The position numbers were made by a program, and so were the translations under genes. The notes below the pieces were generated by a model. The model saw only the letters and a program-made list of their open reading frames with translations, was not told the DNA's origin and ran no database searches. From Schoenoplectus triqueter (taxonomy: Eukaryota; Streptophyta; Magnoliopsida; Poales; Cyperaceae), in NCBI GenBank assembly GCA_964058805.1, contig CAXKVV010000053.1, positions 124,001 through 188,000 of the forward strand: 64,000 bases of DNA, written 5' to 3'. This document shows positions 1 to 11,924 of this stretch, piece by piece. Within the stretch, counting starts at the first letter, position 1. Every line of letters begins with the position of its first letter.

Positions 1-313
1 AAGTGTGCATTAAGATATGAGAAATCCCCTAAATTTTGATTAATTATAAGGTTATCCTTGTGATAAAATTTACTTTGTTCTTGCAATAAGACGAAGGAAA
101 AATTGTCAACAAACTCACACGAGCAATTTTATTGTTAACCTCTCTATGAAATAGGAGCTCTTGACTAGCAAGTGATAATGTATATATATGTATGAAATTT
201 ACAGAGAACTCCTGCCATTTCATAAAAGACTTCTTCTTTCTTCTTATCATTCCAAATTATTACTAAAGCAACAAACAACTTGGTTTCTTAATTTAAATAC
301 ATTGCATTTACAG

Positions 314-3286
314 TTATGGCAGCTGAGCTTGTACATGCTGCTAGAAGTAAAGATGAAACTGAACCAGAAAGGCTAAGGTTAGTGTTTCATTAATGGTAAA
401 TCTATTCTGTATCCAAAAAAGAAGGAAAAAAAATGTATATTACTATGCTAAGATATCTTTTCAGATTTTTCTATTACACTGCAGGGTCCGGTGGGGCAGG
501 CCCCACTATCTTGGCAACCAGTCTGCTTTTACTTGGGGAGGATGTAATTGCTTATAACAAAGGTTAGACAAAACAATAGTTAAATTTTTTTTTATGAGAA
601 AAACAATGGTTAAATTATTGAATAACCTATTTTTTACATTTTTCTAGTAAATTTTATTATTTTTAATGGAAACTGAAGATGACGTGGTAAATTCAGGAGA
701 GCAAGTGAGGTTGAAACCATATAGTGGAGCTTTGAATATTGATTTTGGCAAAGGAATCAGAACAAAAGATGTCTATTTGTTGTAAGTTGCTTATGACTCC
801 CATAATAGTGCTACTATGTCCCTATTACTTCTCAATTAAGATAATCTCGAAGAAAAGCATTTTTTTTCCTTCTTAGTTTTATTCCTTATTTCTTACCTAT
901 TTTTAAATGAAAGTATAATTTTAGGAACTTGCCAGAAGTAAAGAGTGCACATGAGATACTAAAGGTACCCACTGTCAGTGCTCGATTTGGGACTGCACCT
1001 TTCTTCTGGAATTGGGGAATGCTAGCTTTTGCAAAAATTTTGCCCATGGTAATTTATCCCTAAGCATTGTATTGTATGTAATGAGGGAATGAGTTACCTA
1101 AATGCCCATGGATTTGCTTAACTTTGTAGGAAATATTCAGAGATAAAAGTAAGGTTATGCAGTTGGTGCAGTTAATTGATCCTTTAGTAAGAGCTGTTGA
1201 TGGAATTGCTGGGGAACGCGTCTCTATGAGAGTAAGTTTACCTTATATTTTCTTTGCCTGAAACCTCTCCATTGGACTACTATTCTCTTAATGTGAGAAA
1301 GTTAGATTTTACTGAACTAATTTTGTTAATGAGAGCAAGTTATAAATAGCCAAAACATTCAGTTATGAAACTATACCAAATGCTATTTCTATTTAGGAAA
1401 TACCAGGAGCGAGCAATTTATTAATCTCTCATCATATCTGATTTAACTCACAACTCTTGTTAATATGCCTCAGTTAATCACTTAATTTCAAGAGCATATT
1501 TACACGCGACAATCCAAAATTGAGAAAATAAATGGATTTTTTTCTTAAACGGCCTAAGAAACGATCTTATTTACCATAACAGCTTAACAGTTAAATTATT
1601 TTCACAGATGACCTAAGCAAGGCATGAGTTGAACTCACGTCCTTCAGTTCCCAATTTTCTTGCTTGACTTCTGCCCAAACTTGAACCCGAACCCTTGAAA
1701 AGCGACATAGTCTTTGCACCTTGAAAGGGCGTGATTTCAACTCACACCCTTCAAAGGTTGTGGTTTGGGCAGAGGTCGGGCGGGAAAATTGGGAACTAAA
1801 GGGAGTGAGTTCTCACACCCTTCAAAGGTTGAGGTTTGGGCAGAGGTCGGGCGGGAAAATTGGGAACTAAAGGGAGTGAGTTGAACTCACATCCTTATTT
1901 AGACCATCTGTGAAAATAACTTGGTTGTTAGGCCGTTACAAATAAGATCATTTCTTGGGCCATTTAAGAAAAAAATCGAAATAAATGAAAACAAGGCAAG
2001 CTTGGGCAGATTGAACCAAACTACATTTACTATGATCTTCTATTGAATATTTTCTGTACTGAGATTGTTAAGAGTGTTGACAATTACTCAATCAGAGTAT
2101 TTTTTTGCAGGTAGATTTGGAGTGTACAAATGGCAAAACCACAATTGGGTTGTTCACGCACAAGAAATTATCTGTGTAAGTTTCATAATTGATTATTCAT
2201 GCTTTTCACTGAGAACAAACTTAAATTTCTGTGCATTTTTATTATGAAGTATTTGAATAATTTGTTAATAACTTCATTGGAATATGATATATCAGATCAG
2301 TGGGATATTCAACAGCTGCGTTTGTTCTGGCAGTGCTTGAAGGAAGCACACAACCTGGAGTCTGGTTTCCAGAAGAGGTACATGAAAACCATACTTCTTT
2401 TCTTTGTTCTTTCTTTTAACATGAAGGCACCAGAATAGATGATAACTTTCATGCTGGCTTGCTTGTTTCTGATTAAGGTTAAGTGTCAGTTGTATCTCAA
2501 TTCTGCTGGAAAACTTCAAGTCATACACGATGCCCTTTTTTAAATGATTTGCAAACTTGAGCAACTGGTCTTAAAAACCTCAAATTTACTCCCATGTTGG
2601 AAGCATCTATTTTCGTTAAAAGATAAATAGTGGAATTTTGTCAAGAATTTATCCAAATAGATGCGTCCATATGGTTCTGAATGAGGGACTTGAAGCAACC
2701 TCATAAATCACAATTTCTTTTTCCGAAGTAATTCAAAGTTTGATACTTACAGCCAGAGGGGATAGCAATTGAAGCGAGAAATTTGCTCCTTGAACGTGCA
2801 ACACAAGGAACGAGCAATTTTGTGCTGCACAAGTATGTCACTTCCATTTTATCTCACAATATGAGATGATTTAAATTATTGTTCATTTGGGGATATTGAG
2901 TAGCACATTTTCAGTATACCTGCTGGAACTTCTTTTTCCATGTTCTTGTGAGTCCTCACTTGAGAGTTTATTTTAGAGGCGAAAAGAAGACAACCTGCAC
3001 TAGCCTAGCCTTTTCTCATTTAAGATTGTCATTGCATGCATATATTAAAAAAAATGTTATCATTTCAGCCCCTTGGAATTAAATTTCTTGATCAATTTGT
3101 TTAAAATTGAAATATATGTATACATAAATCTGTCTAAAATCTCTTTACTGCACCATTGAAGTTGAGATGAGTATTTACTTTTTGTACTTGCCATGTTGCC
3201 CCTAATTTGTATACTGTTGTGATTGCAGGCCTCCATGGATGGTGGAGACAACTCCGAAAGAGGTTGGGTTGGGAATTTACGTATGA
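314..3286 (+). CDS. Saccharopine dehydrogenase-like protein, upstream tandem copy (5' part outside window)
   Basis: Nine exons are visible: 314-377, 465-562, 697-781, 925-1048, 1130-1231, 2111-2175, 2296-2377, 2753-2832 and 3229-3286. All have GT-AG borders and keep one frame for about 251 residues to TGA. They match exons 5-13 of the complete gene at 6943-11236 one for one, with the same intron phases, so this is a tandem paralogue. The first exon begins mid-codon at the residue matching V(MAAEL); the four upstream exons, including the Rossmann exon, must lie before base 1. The reading frame is intact. The C-terminus ends MVETTPKEVGLGIYV, about ten residues longer than its neighbour's. Intron 1232-2110 carries a MITE. 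The family is annotated as saccharopine dehydrogenase-like oxidoreductase in plants (At1g50450 type), predicted plastidial. Lysine-pathway activity is not proven for it, and it is not the bifunctional LKR/SDH. Confidence 0.85.
1534..1977. mobile_element. Foldback MITE in intron of the first saccharopine dehydrogenase-like gene, 9-bp TSD
   Basis: The ends are inverted repeats of about 110 bp. The left arm begins GGATTTTTTTCTTAAACGGC and the right arm is its near-complement. Flanks read AAAATAAAT and GAAATAAAT, a 9-bp target duplication with one mismatch, as expected for Mutator-like elements. The centre holds a direct duplication of about 75 bp (about 1735-1810 and 1810-1885) containing GGCAGAGGTCGGGCGGGAAA twice. 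There is no coding capacity, so it is non-autonomous. Confidence 0.75.
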
Positions 3287-3297
3287 CCATGTCGATA

Positions 3298-3484
3298 TTA
3301 TTCTGATTATTTATTTTTTTGAATGGAGAAGCTTAGCATGAAAACGAATCAGAGATGAATATTACTCACATGTATTGATCTCTCTGATATTATTCTGATT
3401 ATTTATTTTTTTGAATGGAGAAGCTTAGCATGAAAACGAATCAGAGATGAATATTACTCACATGTATTGATCTCTCTGATTTGT
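3298..3484. repeat. 92-bp tandem duplication downstream of the first saccharopine dehydrogenase-like gene
   Basis: Two almost identical 92-bp units lie head to tail. GAATGGAGAAGCTTAGCATG occurs at 3321 and again at 3413. They start only about 10 bases after the stop codon, so they probably lie in the 3' UTR. Confidence 0.9.
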
Positions 3485-5975
3485 AGGTCATGATTCAGTT
3501 CAACATTATTTCATTATGGATGATATGTCAAATTAACTGTTCGTTATTGGCATCTTTTGGTTTGATAAAACAACTTTTGGCTCCATTTTTCAACATTAGC
3601 TCATAGATTTTTTTTAAGGCTGTCATTTGAACCGTAATATATGTATACTTCTTCATGCTGTATTAACTTTTTTATTGATTTATATGCCTTATACCTATCT
3701 AACAGTTGTTACCGTTTTCAATCCGTGATGCAGTGGAAGTATTAAGAAATTTTCAAGTACTTAGATGATGATAAGAAGTTGAGATTAGAAATTTTCAAGT
3801 ACCAACATGCACCATGGAAGAGTATAGAATCTATCATGCATATATACAGTAGTGCTAAATTAAATGAATTCTTTGCATGAAGTTTAATTAAAAGGAAAAC
3901 CATTTGCTTGTATCATTGGTAACTGTCACCGTCTTCAGGACAGGAGAAGTCATAACTGAACTGGACGTGTGTACCAGTTTCTGTACCGGTCTCACAATTC
4001 ACATTTCATTAGTTTTAAGTGGTATAGCCGTCCAAAATCTAAACTCTCTTACTTGGAGTGCTAAAATTCCAACAAAAGAATTCTTCCATCTCTGCTCTTG
4101 TTATCTTTTTTTTTTTTTATTGCAACGCTGAATTAATGGGTAATTTCCTAATCTATGGCATTGCTGTTAGCTCAGCAAGATTGTCCCATTATTTTTTAGA
4201 AGATAAACTAACCATAAATGTGACCCCACTATAGCTAGAACTTAGGAATTTTTTGTCTCATCTTTCGTATTCCAACGGCACTCAAATTAACTAATCTACT
4301 ATAGTTTAGTTCCCATAGTCAAGTGTTATCTTCCATGTACTATATATCTTCTTCCTTTTATTCTGGAGTTATTTGAAAAGTCAAATTAGGATCTTATGTA
4401 TTTTAATATTCTATTGTCAATTGTATAGTAAGTATTAACCACAAAAAAAAACAGTGCATTGTATAGCAAGCGTTACAACACAATATCAATTTTACATAAT
4501 GATCTTATATATATTTATTGTCTAGAATGCTTATTGTTTTTGCCTTTAGTTTTCAACAATTCTAGTCATCATAGTATAAAATGTATATATAGTTATATAC
4601 TGTCAACAACAGTTATGATATATATCATTCATATTTTTGCCGTCAAAATCAAATGCTCAGCAAGAAATTTTAATACCTGCACCGTCAGGAGTTTATATTT
4701 AACAACTACGGTCTTTATACTTGCGTACGACTTGACGAATACAGCTTATATACTTGACTACACAAGGCTAGCTGTGTCTGACTCCAGCCCCATCCACATC
4801 ACAACTCAACCGCAAGCAACCACCACTGGCTAAGAAGTTTTGTATACCATATGCTTGAATTCAGTTATAGAAAGTTTGACCCCAAGATGAGATATATTTT
4901 TAGTGCACCGCAGTCGGTTCAATGTTCTGAAAGGTGAATTCTATTTCTTTTCGGAATTTCAGACTGCAAAAAATAAGAAATAAGAATATAAAAATACACC
5001 CGTCCATTTTTTTTTGTTTATTCTTGCGTGAAGGTAGAGTTCAAGGTCCTTTTATTTTTGTGCCCATAGGATTTTGAACCTATAACTTTTTGAGTTGTGA
5101 TGAAGATGTGATCAAAACCTTTCAATCACAAATAAATATCAACAATATAATATAAATGAATTAATAAAAATATATTGGATAGTTATTTTTTTTAACAAAA
5201 AACTTAATAATAGTTGATGGACAAGTGTTTTTAGATCTTCTATTAATGCATAATAAAAATGGTAGATATGATAAAATCTGACTTGATCCGATCTGGACCC
5301 GACCTAATTTTTTTTTCCAAAAAGTTAAACTAATTAATATGACTCAACTTGATATAAAATAACCTACAATCTAACCAAAATCAACTTAAAATTCGAATAA
5401 AGTCAACATCCAATTGACCCAATCCAACCTGATTTATTTTAAAAAAATCAAATTGGTCCGGCTCAACTCAACCTGGCCCAAACCCGACCCGCTCATTTTT
5501 CACCTCTAGAAAATAACAGACAAATAGAGAGAAAAAATATTGACTTAAATTTGAACTGATAGTTTTCAAAAATATTGATTCGTATCATTCAATTGACGAA
5601 CACTTTGGTCATTCAAAAAAAAAATGAAAAGGCTGAACACTAATAGAATGGACGTGTCTAATACATACACTATTTATAATATAATATAGTATTAAATAAT
5701 TTTGTTTAAGCCAATAGATTAGAAGGTTAATTCTCAAGTTCAACAATATTTACGACGATAGATAATTTAAAGAATTGATGAATATATTTTTTTGTTTGAA
5801 ATGGTTGACAGTCCCTGTCAACATGTTTAAAGAATAGATGAATAATTAATTATCATGAACGTTTATGAAACACTTTCTATGAGTTGTTACGGTTTCTCCC
5901 ACATTGTGTGATATTGACTACATCAAACAGTTGCACATGTATTTAATCGAAGTTTTGCTTTATTTATATGTACAC
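3485..5975. other. Intergenic region between the two saccharopine dehydrogenase-like genes
   Basis: AT-rich sequence with no convincing gene. The open stretch near 4459-4833 has no recognisable protein features and overlaps TA-rich DNA. Around 5267-5515 lies a degenerate dispersed repeat rich in gacccgacc/caacctg words. It reappears in the opposite orientation at about 36779-37065. Several poly-T/poly-A runs are present. Confidence 0.6.
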
Positions 5976-6802
5976 CAATTTTTAGTAATAATAATTATTA
6001 TTAAATTAATATTATTAAAAATAAGAGTGAGAACTGTAAAATTTCAAATATATGAATGGTAGCGCGCCACTGTCAGTGGAGCGTTTCATTATTTTTATGT
6101 AACGCGCCACTGGCAGTGGCGCGTTTGCTTCTTATATATACAAAACGCGCAGCGCCTCTCCATCTCACTTGCGCGGGGTATGAAACGCGCCACTGGCAGT
6201 GGCGTGCTGCCATTCGTATATTTGAAATTTGACGGTTCTCACTCTTATTTTTAATAATATTAATTTAATAATTATTAATAATAATAAAAAGGGAAAATTA
6301 TCAAAATGCCACCACAAAATATCTAATTTGTCAAAATGTCACTCCAAAATCAACTATTGCTATAATGTCACAATAAACTAAGTTTATTTGTCTAAATGCC
6401 ACTCACACTATATTCTTATGCATTTTTATACTGAAATTTAAATTGTATTTTTGTATTTCCAAATATACCCTTCCTACCCTCCCTTCACGCTGTATTCTTG
6501 TCCCAACAGAGTTCCAACCTTCGCTCTTCTCTCTCTCACACACAAACTCGCAAATTGAAACATTTGGAACTCTGTTGGGACAAGAATACAACGTGAAGGG
6601 AGGGTAGGAAGGGTATATTTGGAAATACAAAAATACAATTTAAATTTCAGTATAAAAATGCATAAGAATATAGTGTGAGTGGCATTTAGACAAATAAACT
6701 TAGTTTAGAGTGGCATTATAGCAAGAGTTGATTTTGGAATGATATTTTGACAAATTAAATATTTTGTGGTGGCATTTTGACAATTTTCCCTAATAAAAAC
6801 TG
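5976..6802. mobile_element. Mutator-like MITE, palindrome-rich family A, copy 1 (carries a nested MITE)
   Basis: The ends CAATTTTTAGTAATAATAA and the complement of TAATAAAAACTG form terminal inverted repeats. They are flanked by an exact 9-bp duplication TATGTACAC at 5967-5975 and 6803-6811. The interior contains several copies of a palindrome with core CCACTG-N-CAGTGG, for example GCGCCACTGGCAGTGGCGCG. A second MITE occupies 6291-6790 inside its right end, so the family A sequence itself is about 320 bp. It lies about 140 bp upstream of the start codon of the second saccharopine dehydrogenase-like gene. Confidence 0.88.
6291..6790. mobile_element. Nested 500-bp MITE with long terminal inverted repeats and 9-bp TSD
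   Basis: It begins GGGAAAATTATCAAAATGCC and ends with the near-complement ...TTTTGACAATTTTCCC. The exact 9-bp duplication TAATAAAAA flanks it at 6282-6290 and 6791-6799. The two arms are inverted copies of about 230 bp, so most of the element could fold back on itself. Only a short pyrimidine-rich loop near 6520-6550 is unpaired. It has no coding capacity and is inserted in family A copy 1. Confidence 0.88.
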
Positions 6803-6829
6803 TATGTACACGCATCACATATTGGTCAA

Positions 6830-6942
6830 TAACTATTTCATTGCCCTTTGAGATTCAAACAAGCCACCTGCAACTCTCCCTCTCCCTCTCTTCCCCTCCC
6901 CCCTCCCCAAACAATTCTACTTCATTCTAAACAGTACCTCAA
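6830..6942 (+). promoter_or_regulatory. Proximal promoter/5' leader of the second saccharopine dehydrogenase-like gene
   Basis: A strongly pyrimidine-rich tract (CTCCCTCTCCCTCTCTTCCC and following) lies 40-75 bp before the ATG. This resembles the Y-patch/CT-rich leaders common in plant promoters. A clear TATA box was not identified. The nested MITEs end only about 140 bp upstream. Confidence 0.4.
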
Positions 6943-9900
6943 ATGCAGTTGATCACTCAAGCTAACCTTACTGTCAAAGCTTCCATCTCTAGTGAAAGCA
7001 CCAACAAACTAGCCCCATCACGAGTTCTCATATTAGGCGGCACTGGCCGAGTTGGTGCCTCTACTGCCACTGCTCTGTCCCAGCTATGTCCCGGGGTCCA
7101 GATAAAGGTTGGTGGAAGAAACAGGTATAGCTTTCTTTTTAGTATTTGTTTTCTTTTTTGAGTGTTTTAACATTCAGTTCAGGCTGATTGATCTGAGTTT
7201 GAATGATTTTCGACTAAGTTCAACGGTAAAGTATATTAAAAAACAAGGAAACTTTTTCTCAAATACTTAATTTATATATTCTTTTGCGTACTTAGATAAA
7301 ATTAAAAACCGGTGTTACTTATTAAATGTCCAGGCTTATGTGCAATTAAGCCTTTTTATATCGATCAAATAAATAATTGATTAATTGTTTGTAAATTAAT
7401 GTTGTTACAAGGGAGCGCGGCACGGCTCTGGTATCATCACTTGGACAGAACTCTGAGTTTGTTGAGGTTGATATTTGCAACAAGCTAAAGTTAACTAGAG
7501 CTGTTGAAGGTAATTAAATATTTTAATTTAATTTAATTTTGAAATTGTTGATTAGTCAGCAGTTCACAAGATCATTAATCATTAATCGAAGAGAACTAGG
7601 CTGATAGAACTCAAATTCAGGATTTTAAATTCTTAATACCGATGCTAATTTAATCAAACATTTTCCTTTAAAACTTATGCTGAGTTCATCAAATCAGTTT
7701 CTGTCATTTCTGTTTCCCGAATAAAGAGTATCAGTAAAGATTTCGGAGATTTCTATATTTAGTTTTGGTTATGACAAATAATAAGTTCCAGCAAAATGTA
7801 CAAAGAAAAAAAAATATATTCTGCAAAGGCCGAGAGTTAAAACTAAAAGATCTTCAATTTCAAATTGAAACTTAAGAGGAACATGATATCTTGTCAGGTG
7901 TTGATGTAGTGGTGAATGCAGCTGGGCCTTTTAAAGGACAAACAAAATGTGCAGTCCTGGAGGCAGCAATATCTACAAAGGTAAAATTTAGGATTACCAT
8001 AATATTTGCTAGATATTAGCTAACAAGCTGATTAAATAATTGATTTGGTTGTTCCTGATTGCTAGACTGCATATGTGGACATATGTGACGATACCAACTA
8101 TGCATTGAGAGCAAAAGCTTTCCATGAAAAGGCAGTAGCAGCTGGTATTCCAGCCATCACAACAGCAGGAATATGCCCTGGAGTGAGCAACGGTAATTTG
8201 ATTCAATTTATTATCCTAATGTTATCCATTTTAATTACCATCGAGAACTTGTTTCATGTCAAATTTTGCATCTTATGTACAGCCTAAAATAATATCGGAT
8301 TCAGAAGGAACTGGAATTAAAAGTATAAAGAAAGCTTCTGAGTTCATGCACCAAACTTGGAGGGAAATATATGTTGCTGTAACTCTGATACATTGTTACT
8401 TGGATTTGTAATTCATTTTTCCAATCAAACCTGTCAATCAACAGTTATGGCGGCTGAGCTTGTTGATGCTGCAAGAAATAAAGATGGTGCCAAACCAGAA
8501 AGATTGAGGTTAGCTATCTGACAAATAGTAATTAGTACTTAAACAAAGTAAATTCATTTTTAAATAATATATATATGTTTATATCTCAAGGGATAAGACC
8601 TTCACATGGATATCATACTAAGATGCTGTTTCAGATTTTCTTATTATATTGCAGGGTCTGGTGGTGTGGGGCCTGCTATGTTGGTATCTTCCATGCATTT
8701 GCTTGCTGAGGATGTCATTGCTTATGAAAATGGTTAGAAAAGTTATTACATCTGAGGATAACAGTCAAAAATACTATTTGCATTTTCTCAGTGAATTCAA
8801 AATTTGCATTCAATACTTGACCAGGGAATGAGGTAAAAGTGGAACCGTACAGTGGGGTATTGAATATCAACTTCGGCAAAGGCATTGGAAAGAAAGATGT
8901 ATATTTGTTGTAAGTTGCTTTTAGCAATTTGTTGTGTTGCTACATTTTAAATCATTTTCCTGTACACTTCGAAATTACTCTAAAGATGCTTTTTTCCCAT
9001 TTTTTTTAAAATTTTCCTAACACCATTCATCAACAACAACAATAAAGCCTTTAAATTGGGTAGGTTAGAAATGAAACCCAATCCAAGATCATAGAGATCA
9101 AAGATCTTAAATATCAAAAATCAATGATAGTAATAGTGATAATAATATTGAAAATAATGATGATGAGAATCCTAATACCATCATCTGAAAAAAAAATTAT
9201 ACAGGAACTTACCAGAAGTAAGAAGTGCCCATGAGATCTTAAATGTACCAACCGTCAGTGCTCGATTTGGGAGCGAACCTTTCTTCTGGAATTGGGTAAT
9301 GCAAGCTTTCGCCAGATCAGCTAAGGTAACTGAGTCCTTTTAGTCTATCAAATGTTAATAATTGTCGGACAATTTAATCAGCTAGCTTGAATTCTGTGGC
9401 TTTTGTTCTGCGTAGGAAGCTCTGAGAGATAAAACTGAGGTTTACAGACTCGTGCAATGGATCAACCCTTTAGTAAGAGTTATTGACGGAATTTCAGGGC
9501 AATCCTTGTCAATGAGAGTAAGATGTCTTTTCAAAATGATTCATAATTGTCCTTATAAATTTTGCGAAGGAGTCCCACATCATGAGAAAAGTGTAAAATA
9601 GTCTACTTGTAATATGTACTCTGCAGGTAGACTTGGATTGCACAAATGGGAAAAGTACTCTTGGGTTATTCACACAAAAGAAGTTATCAGTGTAAGTAGC
9701 TAATTATGATTTTTCAATAGTATACTGATCTCTATGCAGTAATTCATACCAACTCACTGTTTTTCATCACCTTTTCTTTCCTTTTGCATTCTGTTTCTGA
9801 TTTTTAAAAGTTCAAATTTAGTGCTTAAAACCAAGAATGAGCAAATAATATGAAGTGCAAAGTGTAAACTTGGATCGAGGTTCATTTTCATTTTGGATGA

Positions 9901-11236
9901 CATGCAAAACCACAAAATGCACTATTACAGTTTCAATTTAAGAATGTCAAAAATGAGCATTTAATTGTATCTGAATTTTTAATGAATTGTACGTTCCTAC
10001 CAACAGATGTGCAGGATATGCAACAGCAGCTTTTGTCCTCGCAGTTCTTGAAGGTAGCACACAACCTGGAGTATGGTTCCCTGAAGAGGTACAAAAAGAT
10101 GGTACCAAAATTAACATTGAAATGCCAATTTATAAACCTCGACACCCATTCTAGACCTCATTGACATTATTATAGCTGAGCAGAATAAAAAAAAGCCAAG
10201 ACAAGCCATGGTAAAAATTTATTCCATTCTAACCCAAAATAAAATCTGGAAGCTGTTGTAAATGACCAGAAGTATCACTCTCACCTCCCACCCCTCAAAA
10301 AAAAAAACTTCATTTGCGAGAATATTTTCTGCCCCCTGAATTCAAGGTATGACTGTTGTTGCACAGCCACCTGAAATGTTTTAGGTATAACAAAAACTGA
10401 AACTTCAGAATACTAGTTAGCCAACAAATTGCAAGACTGGGTAAAGCTCAGGTCATAAAAAGGTCATTTTTTGCACTTGCCAAATAATCAAATGGGTAAT
10501 GATAATACTTCCTAGTTGAGAAAATATGACATACCCATAAGCAGTCTTGCTCTCCAGTTCATTAAGTTGACTTCAAACAAACATGGTTTTATTTGATTGT
10601 CAGTCTGTATTCTTTATTTTTTCCACCTTATTTATCTGTGCAAATTTTGTACTTCATTTTTTCTCAATGGAAAATAAATATTGTAGGCCTTGCACCTTTC
10701 AAAAAGAAAAATAATCATAAAAGAAGAACTTTAATTCTATTTATTGCAGTCAGAGGGAATTGCAGTTGAAGCAAGAAAAATAATCCTTCAACGTGCATCT
10801 CAAGGAACAAGCAACTTTGTCATGCACAAGTATGTCAGCACAAAGTTAGTTTAATTGAAAAAGTTCTTTTCTTAGGTTCATTCACTTGGTGGGCCTGATT
10901 AGAAGCCATACCGCAACCAAATTCCAATTAGCCGATTCCAATTGCAAGTTTTTCTTAGAATTAACATCATAAATCATCCTTAAATTTTATTTATTTTGAG
11001 AGAGAGAGAGAGAGAGAGTCAATCAAACTGGTAGGGTTGATCAGAGTCGCTTGGTGAACATTAATTGAAAGAGAATAAAAGGAGAGAATTCTGTAGAACT
11101 GAGACTTCCATGCCTGCTTTCAGCTTTCATCATCTCATTATGTCTTCATATTATCCTGTGCTGGCAAGAGCTCTAATTTGACTAAATTTCCTTGTATACT
11201 GACAGGACTCCCTGGATGGTGGAAACTGGGCAGTGA
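6943..11236 (+). CDS. Saccharopine dehydrogenase-like oxidoreductase, complete
   Basis: Thirteen exons: 6943-7124, 7412-7509, 7898-7980, 8066-8192, 8445-8508, 8635-8732, 8825-8909, 9205-9325, 9416-9517, 9627-9691, 10007-10088, 10750-10829 and 11206-11236. Together they give 405 residues in one frame with GT-AG borders. The N-terminus has a short Ser/Thr-rich leader suggesting plastid targeting, then the Rossmann motif VLILGGTGRVGASTA (about residues 29-43) and VVVNAAGPFKGQ, typical of saccharopine dehydrogenase-fold NAD(P)-binding proteins. Downstream, ITTAGICPGVSN and FFWNWVMQAF also match the plant At1g50450-type family. The substrate is unknown; the name reflects the fold. The start codon is the first ATG after a CT-rich leader and directly precedes the Rossmann domain. 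It is a tandem paralogue of the gene ending at 3286, and intron 12 contains a (GA)n run near 11000. Confidence 0.92.
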
Positions 11237-11924
11237 GTAAGGGATTGATTATGGACTTCATGTGTAATGCACGGTCACACTTTGACTGAAATAAAAGTTC
11301 AATGAAAAATTCATAGCTAAATATGCAAACCACAGAAAATAGTAAAATGTAATTTAACTTAATTGTGTGTTAACAAGTAATCATTGTACTCTGTTGAGGG
11401 GCATTAGTAAGTTCCACAATATTATCAACACATCCATGGATAAACAACAGCAGATTTGTTTATCGTAGCATAGTGTATCATAAGATAAACTCTGGTCACT
11501 TAATTGGCATAGTTAACTTGTTTTGTAGTCATATGTGATCATATACCTTAACATTCGATTACGCTGGAGTTCTCAAATTACCTCCATTTAAAAAAAATCA
11601 AATAAAACATGAGATAAAAGCGGAACACAAATTGATACAAATCAAACAGTAAATTTTTGGCCCCATCATGCATCGTCCAGCATAAAAAATGATGGTATTG
11701 GAATTGTATCCATACCAAATCTTTAAATAGAACCCTAAAAAAAAAGAATTACATGCTACCAATGTTTAGAAATCTAACTACATTACGAGAACTAAGTCAG
11801 CAGCACACTGCATTACAACAAGGACTTCAAAGAAATGAAGCAGCCTTGACATGTGACAGTATCAACAAATTTGCAAATTGCAGGAGGAAATCAAACACAA
11901 ATTTCTTCCCATATACCATTTCCC
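11237..11924. other. Convergent intergenic region
   Basis: This holds the 3' ends of the saccharopine dehydrogenase-like gene (+) and the first mTERF relic (-). The sequence is AT-rich. No additional gene, RNA or clear repeat was seen. Confidence 0.5.

Noticed and set aside
4459..4833. 124-codon open stretch on + strand
   Set aside because: No domain, no splice context, composition like the surrounding AT-rich DNA; probably chance.
10998..11018. (GA)n run as possible regulatory GAGA element
   Set aside because: It lies in an intron and is a simple microsatellite; no evidence of function.
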